Origin: Solen grandis
Taxonomy: Eukaryota > Mollusca > Bivalvia > Adapedonta > Solenidae
Direction: 5' to 3'
Length of the DNA stretch: 64,000 bases
Assembly: GCA_021229015.1 (NCBI GenBank)
Contig: CM037787.1
Span: forward strand, 36,736,720-36,800,719
Shown in pieces: positions 49,111 through 60,111 of this stretch. The notes under the pieces were generated by a model. That model saw only the letters and a list, made by a program, of their open reading frames with translations. It did no database searches and was not told the origin of the DNA. Position 1 is the first letter of the stretch; the number at the start of each line of letters is the position of its first letter. Made by a program: the position numbers and the translations under genes.

Positions 49111-49129
49111 GGGGGGGGGGGGGGGGGGG
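49111..49129. repeat. Poly(G) run
   Basis: Nineteen G. Similar runs occur at 3021-3043, 49983-49998 (beside the gap) and 55991-56013. Confidence 0.85.
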
Positions 49130-49629
49130 TTGTATTAAACGAATTAAATCTATTTAGCACAGTTTAGGAAACTCCATGGGTAAATTCTAGTCGAATATTA
49201 AGTCATATAAACAAAATTCGTATATATATATATTAAGAACTGGATAATAATGTATATGATCTGTTTTATTGCAGATCCCTTGTAATAAATGCTGGAATTT
49301 ATTTCTGATTTTAAAAGGATGCTAACATGGACTTTAAACTATACATGTAATTTGAATTACGATGTTATAATATGATTATACTTATAAACTTTTTATTACT
49401 GCCACAAATGTGAATCCTGTCATGAAATGTCTCGAGAAGGTCAAGCGTAAGCATTCCTCTGATAGTGTGCGCATTTTTTCCCTATCCTTTTCAAAATAGC
49501 ATAAAATATACTCGAGGACTTAAAAAAAAAACAACCGCCTTATGTGTAAACTTCAGGTATCTTTTTTTTTACAGGTTGACACCTCATTAAAATTAGTATT
49601 TCCTTTAGTGGTAAAATAAAAGTAGGTTT

Positions 49630-49682
49630 GTTTGTTGGGTTTAACGTCCCACTGACAGTATTTCAGTCATTTGGAGATGATG
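49630..49682 (-). mobile_element. SINE type A 3' tail fragment
   Basis: GTTTGTTTGTTGGGTTTAAC then GTCCCACTGACAGTATTTCA and GTCATTTGGAGATGATG: the last 50 bases of the type A SINE on the minus strand. Confidence 0.75.
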
Positions 49683-50000
49683 AAATAAAAGTAGGACATA
49701 AAAATATGCACTATCTATTCTAAATATCTAAATCCGTTCGAAAATCCGTTTATCCAAATCGCGGCGTTTTTAAAATCTTTGAGTTTATCGCAATATAAAT
49801 TTACATAAAATCTTCATTAAAGTTACGTACATAATTCCAACATATATACATTCCATTTATATCTACATCCTATCATTCAAATAAATATGCAACGTGCATG
49901 TATATATCTACTTAGTATATAATTTGTTGTACAGCATGCGCAAATTCACCCATTTGACTCAGGGGGGTGTGTGTGTGTGTGTGGGGGGGGGGGGGGGGTC

Positions 50001-50100
50001 NNNNNNNNNNNNNNNNNNNNNNNNNNNNNNNNNNNNNNNNNNNNNNNNNNNNNNNNNNNNNNNNNNNNNNNNNNNNNNNNNNNNNNNNNNNNNNNNNNNN
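50001..50100. other. Assembly gap (100 N)
   Basis: Exactly 100 N, the usual placeholder for a gap of unknown size, following a (GT)n and G run at 49967-49998. Confidence 0.98.
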
Positions 50101-50289
50101 CTCCTTGCACATCGGCAACCTGTTTCAATTTGAACTCCAAAAGGATGGAAGAAAGAATCATATCAATAATAAGAAGAAGAAAAAACATAACAAACCCAAA
50201 AGGTCTTTCTTCTGTGGAATACCATCTTTCCTGAAATAACTCAACTGATTCAAACCCGATCTTCAAAAACATGAATGTCATCTGAAAGG

Positions 50290-51365
50290 TCGTTCAAAGC
50301 ACTACAAATTTAACCCATAGTAAAATATTTATCGTTTTGGAGATATTTAAGACCGAAGAAAAAAACGATGATTGACATGTGATCTTGATTTTTCTGGTTT
50401 TCCGGAAACGGAAGTTATTTTTTAAAATAAGATGCTATGTTGCACTTTCAGTTAAAATTTAAGGAAATCGGTCAAAAACTGAGGTTCGCAGAGCTGATAA
50501 ACCATGATTTTTTTAATTAAAAGTTTGTTAACGAATCATGACGCCATTTGACGTCATGTGACGTAAGTCTTCGTAGATCTAAAAAAATCGATAGAGCACA
50601 AGTTAAGGCCAAATATCAAACCTCTAGCTTATCTGTAAGTTTCGCAATACTTAAATACATCTCCAGGTCCAATGTTTGTTTAACCATAGAACCTTTTCGA
50701 ATCTTGCAAAACGTATATGGAGGTGCATATAATATAATATAATACATTTTGTAAAACTATCATGCTATTCCGCCCAGAAATGACGACTGTAGAGCGCGTA
50801 AAAACATCAATAATTTTTCTCAACTCTGACGTGACGTCACATGAAAACATAATTTTCAACAATCAAAAGCGCCAAGGTTAGGTTTCACGAAGTGCTTGAA
50901 AAAACGGTTTTTGTGGGTTTTGAGATATAAACTGTTAAGCGCACTGGGGGTTTACATTTTTATGGGGGTTTTTTTCCGCCATAGCTCAACAGATTCAACC
51001 CCGATCTTAAAAACTTTTATATCACAAAAAAAGGCTTTTCAAAGCATTGTAAATAATGTACATTCTTTCTCGATAAAATATTTACTGGTTTTGAGATATT
51101 ACAGGTCAAAGAAAAAAAAACATAATTCGAACACAAACTTGACCTTTGCAATTTTACGGAAACAGAAGTGACATGCTCCATAGGAACTTATGATGCACCT
51201 TCAGTTAAAATCTCATGCAAATCAAACTAAACATAAAGCCTACAGGCCTTAAAAACGTTAATTTTTAACAAGCAAGACTTTTAACCTTATGACGTCTAAT
51301 GCCATTAAATTTTCCATATATATAAATTAAGGCGTAGAAAAGAAGAAAAAAGAATAATAAGAAGA
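50290..51365 (+). repeat. Diverged repeat related to the 57.8-62.3 kb elements
   Basis: Two internal units share GAGATATTTAAGACC/GAGATATTACAGGTC, AAAGAAAAAAAC, TTTTCCGGAAAC/TTTTACGGAAAC and CAGTTAAAAT. TGACGTCATGTGACGT (about 50550) and GTGACGTCACATG (about 50832) resemble the CRE-like clusters further right. It ends in an AAGAAGAAAAAAGAATAATA tract like that family. Confidence 0.55.
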
Positions 51366-51720
51366 ACTAAATTTCGTTTGTCCCGAACAAACGATAAGGC
51401 TTGCTGCTCTAATGACGTTTGTGTCATTGTGGCCTTTAGCTTTGACTTTATAACCTCAAAATCATAGGGGTCATCTACAGGTCATTGGCAATATCCCTAC
51501 TAAGTTTCATAGACCTAGGCTTATTCCCTCTCGAGTAATCAATCTAAAAGGATTTCATATTAAATGTCATTGTGTCACTTTATCTTGACCTTTGACCTAA
51601 TGACCATAAATTTTAAAAGGGATCATCAACTGACGGTGGGCAATGTCCCTACCAAGTTACACAAACCTAGGCTTATTTCTGCTCAAGATATTGTGCGGAC
51701 AATAAATAAAACATCTTGTT
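51366..51720 (+). mobile_element. Hairpin-ended non-autonomous element (CGTTTGTCCCG family)
   Basis: Begins with the hairpin CGTTTGT-CCCGA-ACAAACG. Two internal units share CTTTGACCTAATGACCATAA or CTTTATAACCTCAAAATCAT, AATATCCCTAC/AATGTCCCTAC and ACCTAGGCTTATT. It ends ATAAATAAAACATCTTGTTC, the same CTTGTT end as the AGCTC families. Confidence 0.55.
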
Positions 51721-51797
51721 CTTAATATCCTGACCATTCACACATGCTGTTACCACTTATGGTGAGCATGACGATGATTCAATTTAAAATCACTGAT

Positions 51798-51990
51798 CCC
51801 GTCTCCGTGGCCGAGAGGGTTAAGTCGCTGAATTTAACACACACTAAGCCCCTCACCGCCTAGGTTCGAATCCCGGCAGGGTCATTCGGATTTGCATGTG
51901 AGGAAGCCTTCCAGCTGGATTGCGGTAAGTCGGTGTAATTAGCTGGACGTCGCTATATGACTGAAATACTGTTCAAACGCAGAATGACGA
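51798..51990 (+). mobile_element. tRNA-derived SINE (type B)
   Basis: Head TCTCCGTGGCCGAGAGGGTT (A-box) and AGGTTCGAATCCCGGC (B-box), body GAGGAAGCCTTCCAGCTGGA, 3' GGACGTCGCTATATGACTGA. The middle GGTGGTTCTACC segment is deleted relative to 28843-29084. Confidence 0.8.
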
Positions 51991-52384
51991 AATGTTCATT
52001 AAAATATAACTTTCTCATCAGCAATATAAAAGGTGTCGCTTTGACACAGGTACACAACAGCCCATTAAATATGTGCCTGTGGTTTTCGCGATGAAATGCA
52101 TGCTGTTCATGATCAGATATCAAGCTAATATTGGCTTTTTATATTGTACTTCCTTTTAATTATGTCTCCTCCCATATTTATATGGGGGAATATATTGAGT
52201 GTCTGTCTGTCCGTTTGCCTGTCCCATTTTTGTCCTGAGCATAACTCAAAAAATATCAAAGCAGAAATCGTGGATTTATCCAATTCTAATTTTAAATTTA
52301 TGCAAAAGCATAAGATTCACACAAGACAAAAACACACAATGTCATATTTTTTTCAGATTGATAAAAAGAATGATGCAAATTCAG

Positions 52385-52595
52385 TGTTACACTCAGGAGG
52401 TCGTGGTTTCGATCCCAAGTCCGACATACTGTGGTCGCAAAATATGATACCAGTGTAGCTCCCTTGCTTGGCGCTAGGCATATTTATTTGTCTCTCCAGG
52501 TCTGGTTGCCCCGGAGTCATGATAATGTTACTTGATGTGACATCATGCTTCGGCGTGATACTGCAGTGTGGTAACACACTTCAATAACACCAAAC
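52385..52595 (+). mobile_element. SINE type A, truncated and diverged
   Basis: GGTTTCGATCCCAAGTCCGA (B-box), TAGCTCCCTTGCTTGGCGCT, GGTCTGGTTGCCCCGGAGTC and GGCGTGATACTGCAGTGTGG follow the type A order. 5' part of the head and the 3' tail are missing. Confidence 0.75.
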
Positions 52596-53620
52596 TTATC
52601 AGCACTTTGATATGTAATGTCGGTATTATTTCGTCCAAGACATAGATAACAACTACAATATTCAGTTATTTCATATATATAAATATTTCTTTTCTCAGGC
52701 TGATAAAATCATGTATGTGTCTTGAATGTTTCGAAAATAGAAAATGTCTACGATAGTTTGGCATGTTTCAAGGTTTGAATTCCAAGCAATTGATTATTCT
52801 TGTTTTAATATGAGCATTTTATGAACATTGTCCAAAAAAAATGCACAGCCGTAAAATGGAAAATCAAAGAATATAATCATACTTATAACGACGGCTTTCT
52901 ACACAATCATCCCAGTTTTTCTTATACATATACAAGCACCAACCATGCAAATATTTATTGACCATGAAACTATAATAACTCTTCTCACAGCAAGATCTAC
53001 TTATTATCCCCACAAACTGCAGATCAGTCCCGATAAGTCATATCAAATAACTCTCATATGTTCTTGGATAGCATACATTTTTGTGTTTCTGCGATGAAAG
53101 AAAATAGACATGTTATTAATTAGATGTTAAGCCAGAAATTACACTGCATATACCGAAGTGCGGCGTGAAATATATGCTTAGGAAATGTATTTACTTGTAT
53201 ACACCCTACATTTGCAAAACGCAAATTTTGCAGTTTTAGGATTAATTGAATATCACTAAATGTTAAGTTAAATTAAACTTCAAAAATTATTCTGGTAAAT
53301 TTTGTGTATATTTATTTTTTTCTATGAGTCTTAAGTTTTGTTTAATTTCAATATTAAATTTTGATATGTGCATGGTTTACTGGTAATCGTCTTGGATTCT
53401 AGGTCATAACCCTTATATATACAACTGAATAATTTTAGTAACAATGTTTACATTGTAAATGTATAATGTCATTAAAAATACTAAAATAAATACTGAAGAA
53501 AATAGATAAAGTATATAATGCAATTTTATTGGACATAATTTCTAAACAGAATGAAGTCAGATGTATAATTACACGAAATAGTCACGAGGGCAAATAATAG
53601 TCACAAATAAATAATTTGTT

Positions 53621-53642
53621 ATATATATATATATATATATAT
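53621..53642. repeat. (TA)n microsatellite
   Basis: About eleven TA units in an otherwise featureless AT-rich stretch (52600-54600), which may hold the 3' part of the LINE that follows. Confidence 0.8.
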
Positions 53643-54599
53643 CCAATATAGACGTTAACATATAAAGACAGATTGACAAAGAACATACAAATGCAGATTT
53701 ACAATAAAGACATGCATATAACAGACAAACCAAACAACGATTTAAACATAGTTTGCTTATAATATACTATCATTACAACACCCTTACTGGGAGACAAGAA
53801 AAGAAAAGAAAAAAAAAATGAAAAAAAACAACAACAAACAAACAACCTTTCCCAGCCAGAATACAAGGTTATGATGAAAGGGTTAGCCATATATACATAT
53901 ATAATAAGGTTTACAACCATATAAACGCGAACGAAACGTCAGAGTTTCTACATGGTCAAGAACAATATTGGAATTTAAATATACAGAGAAATAGTGCAGG
54001 CGTGCAGGAAGGTGTGTTTAATTGTATACATTAAAGTTCGCTACTGCATGCGTAAGTGGGTGCATGATTGCGTATGAGTGTACAGAAACATGTGCGTGTA
54101 TGTGGAATTTCACATAGCAAGTAATATTTACAAGTTATACAAACATAAACATTAGCTGGAATTATATATATGGCAGAACAATTACATAAATGAGTATACA
54201 TGTTTTTTTTAATTATATGACAGCCACGTTGAAAGTGTATATTTTATGAGAACGTCTGGCTCGCGATCGATTCGAGTAAGAAAGAAACATCAATTCTTCA
54301 AGTTTGAAACATTGTTAAAAATCAACGAAATGGTATTATATAACAGTTAGTATACCCAAATGTACGTAATTTATCGACCTTTTGATTGACAGGAGGTTTC
54401 ATAGATGTACGTTGAAGTGTAATGCAAATATTGGTGACGGAACGAAGCCGGTGTACTTTCCTGATTGAGGGAGTTGTTTACCTTGTCTGTATAGTACATG
54501 TATATAGGTCAAACTGGATTACGAGCCGGATACCTGTGATCGCAGGCGGTTGAGCTTGCTATGTGTTAAATGGACAAGAAATATAACTCTGATTGCGTT

Positions 54600-55620
54600 A
54601 CTTCAATTAAGACGACAGAGTTGACCAAGAAATATGTTTTCTTTGGTCAATAAGACACTTAAGGGGTACATGTAGAACATCAATCATACTGTTCGCTATG
54701 TCAGTACGAGATCTCCAACCCAATCCCTGCATAGCCTTGATGCACGTGCGGTGCGCTCTCTCAAGGGAGATAATCTCATTAGATGATAACCTGTAAAGAA
54801 ACTCTGAGCCATACAGTGCTTTTGGCAAGACAATGTGATTATAAATCCGTTTACATGCGATTTGATTTAATTGACGTTGAGACTCACAATCTAGAATACT
54901 AAATAAGGTCTTCCGTAACTTTTCGGATATAAATTTCACTCTTTGGTTTGACTTGTAATCAGTATAACATATGACACCAAGATGTAAGTAGGAGGTTACT
55001 TCAGAGACAGTATTCACTCCCAGCGACCATATTCTGGAGGAACGAAGGTATGTTAACTTCTTCTCATTAAATACTATGACGGCGCATGTCGAGGGATTAT
55101 ACTGAAACCTGCACTTGCACGCATAACGGTAACAAGCGTCCAAAGGGTTTGTAAACCCCGCATCGACAACGACAATAAAAGCATGTCATCCGCTACGGTC
55201 GGTACACAGAGACTGTAACCGTTCATAGAGAATCCATCCCTCTTATCAACAAGTTGTTGTATTAGTTCATTAATGAAACACAAGTGTTAAAATGGTGACC
55301 ATCTCGAGCCTTGTCCCGTACTTTGTAATAAAGAGAACCATTCTGACTTTACGACCCCTGTATAATACACAACTAGACTTACCACTGAGCATACTAACAA
55401 ATGCTTGCCACAGGAAGTCCGTTATACCCATATGACGGAGCTTATAGAATAACCCATTGTGCCAGACGCTGTCAAAAGCTTGACGAGCATCGAGATAACA
55501 TGCATATATTTTGCTGTTATTTTCCCTACAATAGTGTACACATTCTTGTACAAGAAAACTAGTCATAGTACATCACATACCCTCTTCAAACCCTCCCTGT
55601 ATAGGATGAATATGAACATT
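54600..55620 (-). mobile_element. Degenerate LINE reverse transcriptase
   Basis: Minus-strand pieces in RT order: CVHYCRENNSKIYACYLDAR then QAFDSVWHNGLFYKLRHMGI (palm motif A region, aspartates present), SGYSC-type region lost, GYSLCVPTVADDMLLLS (motif C, ADD kept but preceded by V instead of Y/F), then SSRIWSLGVNTVSEVTSYLH, HLGVICYTDYKSNQRVKFIS, LPKALYGSEFLYRLS and RAHRTCIKAMQGL. Frames change at about 55270 and 55140 with deletions. 5'-truncated, inactive. Distinct from the RT at 8.2-9.5 kb. Confidence 0.85.
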
Positions 55621-56860
55621 TATGCTTTCTTTTCAATTTAAGTAAAAGCATATGTATACTGATTAATTACAGCAATTTACACATTAAGGATGAAATGAAA
55701 TTGAATGTTTGTGTATTGTATGTCTAATAAATTGAACGTTTATATCATCACAGTTTTAATTATGCCAGCTAATGAAAGTCGATACGTGTTTTATCTACTG
55801 GCCATTTTTTTAAATGCTTAATTGCTTAAATATAACTTTAATTTAAACAAAATTCTAATTACTTCCGATGGAGGATTTTTATTAAGCAAGCATACTTCCC
55901 TATATCCCAAACGCTTTTCGAAATTTTGAGAGCGTCTTACTAAAAATAAAATCAATTTTTATTGGAGGAAAAAAAAAGGAGGGGAGATGTGGGGGGGGGG
56001 GGGGGGGGGGGGGAGGCAAGATTTCACTTTTTAACTGTATCGTTTGTTTGTACGATTTGAGCAATAAAGATTTGTTCTGTTCTGTTCTGGCAAAATCGGC
56101 ATTGTGCCTTTGGTCATTTACAGAAAGCATACATATGGCAAAGACGTGTAAATATACAAATACAAAATTTATCATACACACATATGTACATATATGAATC
56201 GGATAGTCAAAAAAGTTTTAAAGTTCACAGCGGTATAAGTAGCGCAGTTTAATGTTTACAAGAATTATATATCAATTTGCGGTTTATATTAAGTTAACTA
56301 TTTATGAAGCAGCATTTTTCAATAATTCGTCCTGTCTTAATTTCTGAGTATAAATTGTATCTAGCTAAGTCAATGGTAGTTTTACGAAAAATTTTACTGA
56401 ATACCATTATTTTCCTGAGTTCCCTGTAAAATGGACAGCATAATAAAAAGTGGAATTAAGATTCAACAACGTTTTGGTTACATACAGTACAATATCTATT
56501 TTCTCGTTAAATATTCTCATATCTACCTGTTTCAATGTTTCATGAATGCGAGCATAATCTAAATCGTGTTAAAATTTCTATGTTTATCATTTTAACAAAC
56601 TGGAGGTATTTTTAAAATTCAAATTCGTTTTAAACTTTATAAAATACATTTTTTTTTTATATGATATTTTAATTGTTTTTAATGTCCATAGAATGAAACA
56701 TATAACCAAGACCCAAATTTATCTAGATTATTTCTATTGGTAATGCACCAATGCTTAGAAGAAGACGCGTTATTTTGTATATTGTTCATTAAAGATATAA
56801 AAAGGTAAAGAATCTGTGTTACTCAATATTCTAAACCAATATTTTAAAGATCATTCTTAA
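55621..56860. other. Non-coding AT-rich stretch with G run and a LINE-like 3' end
   Basis: AATAAAGATTTGTTCTGTTC followed by TGTTCTGG at 56064-56090 looks like the 3' end of a plus-strand LINE. 55991-56013 is a G run. No exon seen. Confidence 0.4.
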
Positions 56861-56872
56861 CTTAATAATGAC

Positions 56873-57174
56873 CGTCCCCGGTGGCCGAGTGGCTAGAGCG
56901 TCCGCCTCGGGTGCGGGAAATCGTGGGTTCGATCCCCGGCCGCGACATACCCAAGTCGTAAAAAATGATACTGTTATAGCTCCCTTGCTTGGCGCTCAGC
57001 ATATAAGGGTAGTTGCAGGACTGGTTGGCCCGGTGTCAGGATAATGTGACTGAGTGTTGTATCATGCCACATGTCTACGGCGTGATACACTATATCTGTC
57101 TCAAGTAGACATCGTCTCCAAATGACTGAATACTGTCGGTGGGACGTTAAATCCAACAAACAAACAAACAAACA
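56873..57174 (+). mobile_element. tRNA-derived SINE (type A), intact, with perfect 15-bp target duplication
   Basis: Head CCGTCCCCGGTGGCCGAGTG... GGTTCGATCCCCGG, body as in the copy at 48651, tail (CAAA)n. TAACTTAATAATGAC flanks it at 56858-56872 and 57175-57189 without mismatch. Perfect long duplication plus intact A and B boxes indicate a recent insertion. Confidence 0.9.
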
Positions 57175-57567
57175 TAACTTAATAATGACAGAGGAAATCT
57201 CCCTAATTCTCCAAGAACACCGACATTTGAAGTTTGTTTTCTAACTCCAAGTATATGTTTACAGAACTTAACGTGTAACTTACAGATGCGATCTTTTCTG
57301 ACCAAACATTTTTCTGTGCTGGTGAACTTATAGCGGCTGTTCCGGCATGCTGATGGTTTTCATTGTTTCTTGACTTTTGTAGAGCGGGTATAAACACACC
57401 TGCGCCATCGCATGGATTAGATAAACATTCGAGACAGCCCTCAATCTATTTCCATTATCTGATACCGCTAAAATCGCAAAGGTCCAAATGATGACCCAAA
57501 ATGTCAAAGATGTTAAAACTATTTTTTACTCACACTGATCATCCTTAAGTAATTAAGTATGATTATC

Positions 57568-57800
57568 GTGTTGAACAGAAAGAACAGAACTTTATTTCAC
57601 CCAAATATACCAAGGATACGGTAAGGGGATATTTTCAAATAAAATACATACACATACATTTTTATATTTCCGTTAGAAGATTTACATATAAGGAGAAAGA
57701 TGCGAGAGGAAATTTTGTACGAAAAACAGTACAGAAGGGGGAAAGATTGAATATACGTATAATTTCAGATTATTTTTGTACATGTATGCCACCAATAAAA
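57568..57800 (-). mobile_element. LINE 3' end, minus strand
   Basis: Minus strand reads GGGTGAAATAAAGTTCTGTT then CTTTCTGTTC, a common 3' terminus of Jockey/CR1-like LINEs in molluscs. No RT residues remain. Confidence 0.45.
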
Positions 57801-57807
57801 ATAATAA

Positions 57808-58564
57808 CTAGATGTCATTCGTTTAAACGAATGATAGGACTTTCTGCAACATCTGCTTTATATAGTATATATAGAAGATGACATAATAGATAATCTGTCC
57901 AAATTGCAACTTTCTATCTCCTCTATTTCTATATAAAATAGCACAAATAGAACACATTCTGTGAATTTTAATAAAAGTCCGCCCATATCTTGCACATGTA
58001 GTTTACATACAACATTTATACTATGTCATATGACATGAAAGAAAAATGAAACAGTGTTCAAATGTAAGTTTCTAACTTTCATCACACATAGAATTTCATC
58101 ACTCCAGCTCAGTTGTAACCTTGTTTAATTTTAGCCTCATTAGGAAGAAGTATTGAATATTTGTATAGTGCTATATCCTTTCGACACCTGTAACGTAGTT
58201 AATCGTATTTAGCGATTTTGGCGTGTTTGGGCTTCCGTAGTTTTGCCATAAATTCCTGGAATTTCGAACTATGGTGATATTTTGAAAGGTAACATCCCAG
58301 CCTACAAACTGATGCAATATGAATATCGTTAGCATAACAATGCAGTTTTTAGATGGTCTAAAATGTGGGGCTGCGTGTGAATTTTTCAAGGCTTGCAAAC
58401 TGCTCGCTAGCTACATAGTGTTGCAAATACGGATTTTTGTCTTGTGCCGTTGTACATGTATTAACTTCAATGCTTATTTTGGAAACAGTCAACATTCGAC
58501 AAAAAACAACAACAACAACAACAACAACAAAAAAAAATCAAGATATAGCCCATCAATTGCAATT

Positions 58565-58607
<43 letters not shown>

Positions 58608-60111
58608 TCGTTGCGCAACTATTTTAGCTTGGTGACCCCTGCGCGTGACCTTTTCCATATTTTTATGATGCATGATTATGAAATATCTTATTCTCCATGT
58701 AACTTTCTTATATGAAGTCCAATTTCAATAAACTTGGTACCGTTAGAAAGCTCTTAAAACATGCTACATTTTACATGCATAATGTATAAACTTATCTTCA
58801 GTCGTTTCTGAGATATTGACTGTTAAACCTCAAGAAAACAGCATATTATCAGCAAAATTAGCTTCATTTCATTTAGTTTTTTTGCTTATAACTTTGTATT
58901 GCGTAAACCAATTTTAATAAACTAAATATCTTTGGAAACGTCAATTATTCAGCTATAATTCGTATTCATACATATATTTACAAAAATCGATATTTATTGA
59001 GATATGGCTACATATATGCAGTAGGGGTGAAATCAAAATTTCCTCACGTGCCTAATAACCCATAAACATTTCATCGTCCTAGGACTATTGCAACATATTA
59101 AAATAAGCGTTTAGTTAGGAAGAAGAAAAGAATAATAATAATAAACAAATGACGTCACGTGACGTCATATGACGTTTATTTTCACATAATTGTTAAGACA
59201 CCCAGAGACCTACTAACTGACAAAATTTCAACTTTCTATCTCAAATAGGACAGTTTTTATAAGCATTTAAATATTGACGTCATTGGTTCGAATCTTGGAT
59301 CCGCCATATATGCTTGGACTTTTCGAATTTTGAAAAACGGACACCGGTATACACAATAAGAACGTAATATACACATTCTGTGAAAATTTGATGAAAATCG
59401 GTTCATAAACAATGGCTCTGGACCGCGTACAATCTTTTGTTGCATATTTCAAGTGTGACGTCATATGACATCATAGGCATATGAAAATCATAGAAATCAA
59501 AATATCAGCGTTTGAAGCATGTGTCATTAAATTTTCATTGCCCTTCAAAATTTAATTTTTATAATATTAGAAATACATTATCATATAATGACGTAACGTG
59601 ACGTCATATGACATTATTTTCACAAAATGTTTAAAACTTCTAGAGACCTATATACTGACTAAATATCAACTTTCTATCTTAAATAGGACAGATTTTATAA
59701 GCATTTAAAAATTTACGACCTTGGTTCGAATCTTGGATTCGCTATAGAACCATGGACTTTTCGAATTTTGAAAAACGGACACCGGGATGCACAACTAGAG
59801 CCTAACATACATATTCTGTGAAATTTTGATGAAAATCGGTCCAGAAATAATGGCTGTAGACCGCGTACAAACTTTTTCACCTGACGTCAAATCTGACGTT
59901 ATATGACGTCGTATGAATATAAAATTCATTGCATCCGAAAGCTCATGGTTTGAAATATATGCCTTAAAATTTTCATTGTTCTGAGTCAATGGCAACACCT
60001 CGAAATTAACACAAATATAAGAGGAAGAAAAAAAGAATAAGAAGAAGAAGAATAATAAAAAAACAGTACAAACCCAATATGACTTTCTGCCTGTAGGCAG
60101 AAAGTCCTAAC
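57808..60111 (+). mobile_element. CTAGATGTCATTCG element, copy 1 of a head-to-tail pair
   Basis: Starts CTAGATGT then the palindrome CATTCGTTTAAACGAATG (57816-57833) and ATAGGACTTTCTGC. It ends with the hairpin GACTTTCTGCC-TGTA-GGCAGAAAGTC and CTAA. The interior has units of about 440 bp with CRE-like TGACGTCACGTGACGTCATA (59150 and a variant at 59588), GGTTCGAATCTTGGAT and a GAAAATCGG box. A poly(T) run lies at 58568-58604. No coding. 5' and 3' inverted repeats are asymmetric, as in Helentron-type elements. Confidence 0.65.

Noticed and set aside
58437..58715. Open frames with poly-Thr, poly-Phe or poly-Lys
   Set aside because: Translations of (AAC)n and the poly(T) run.
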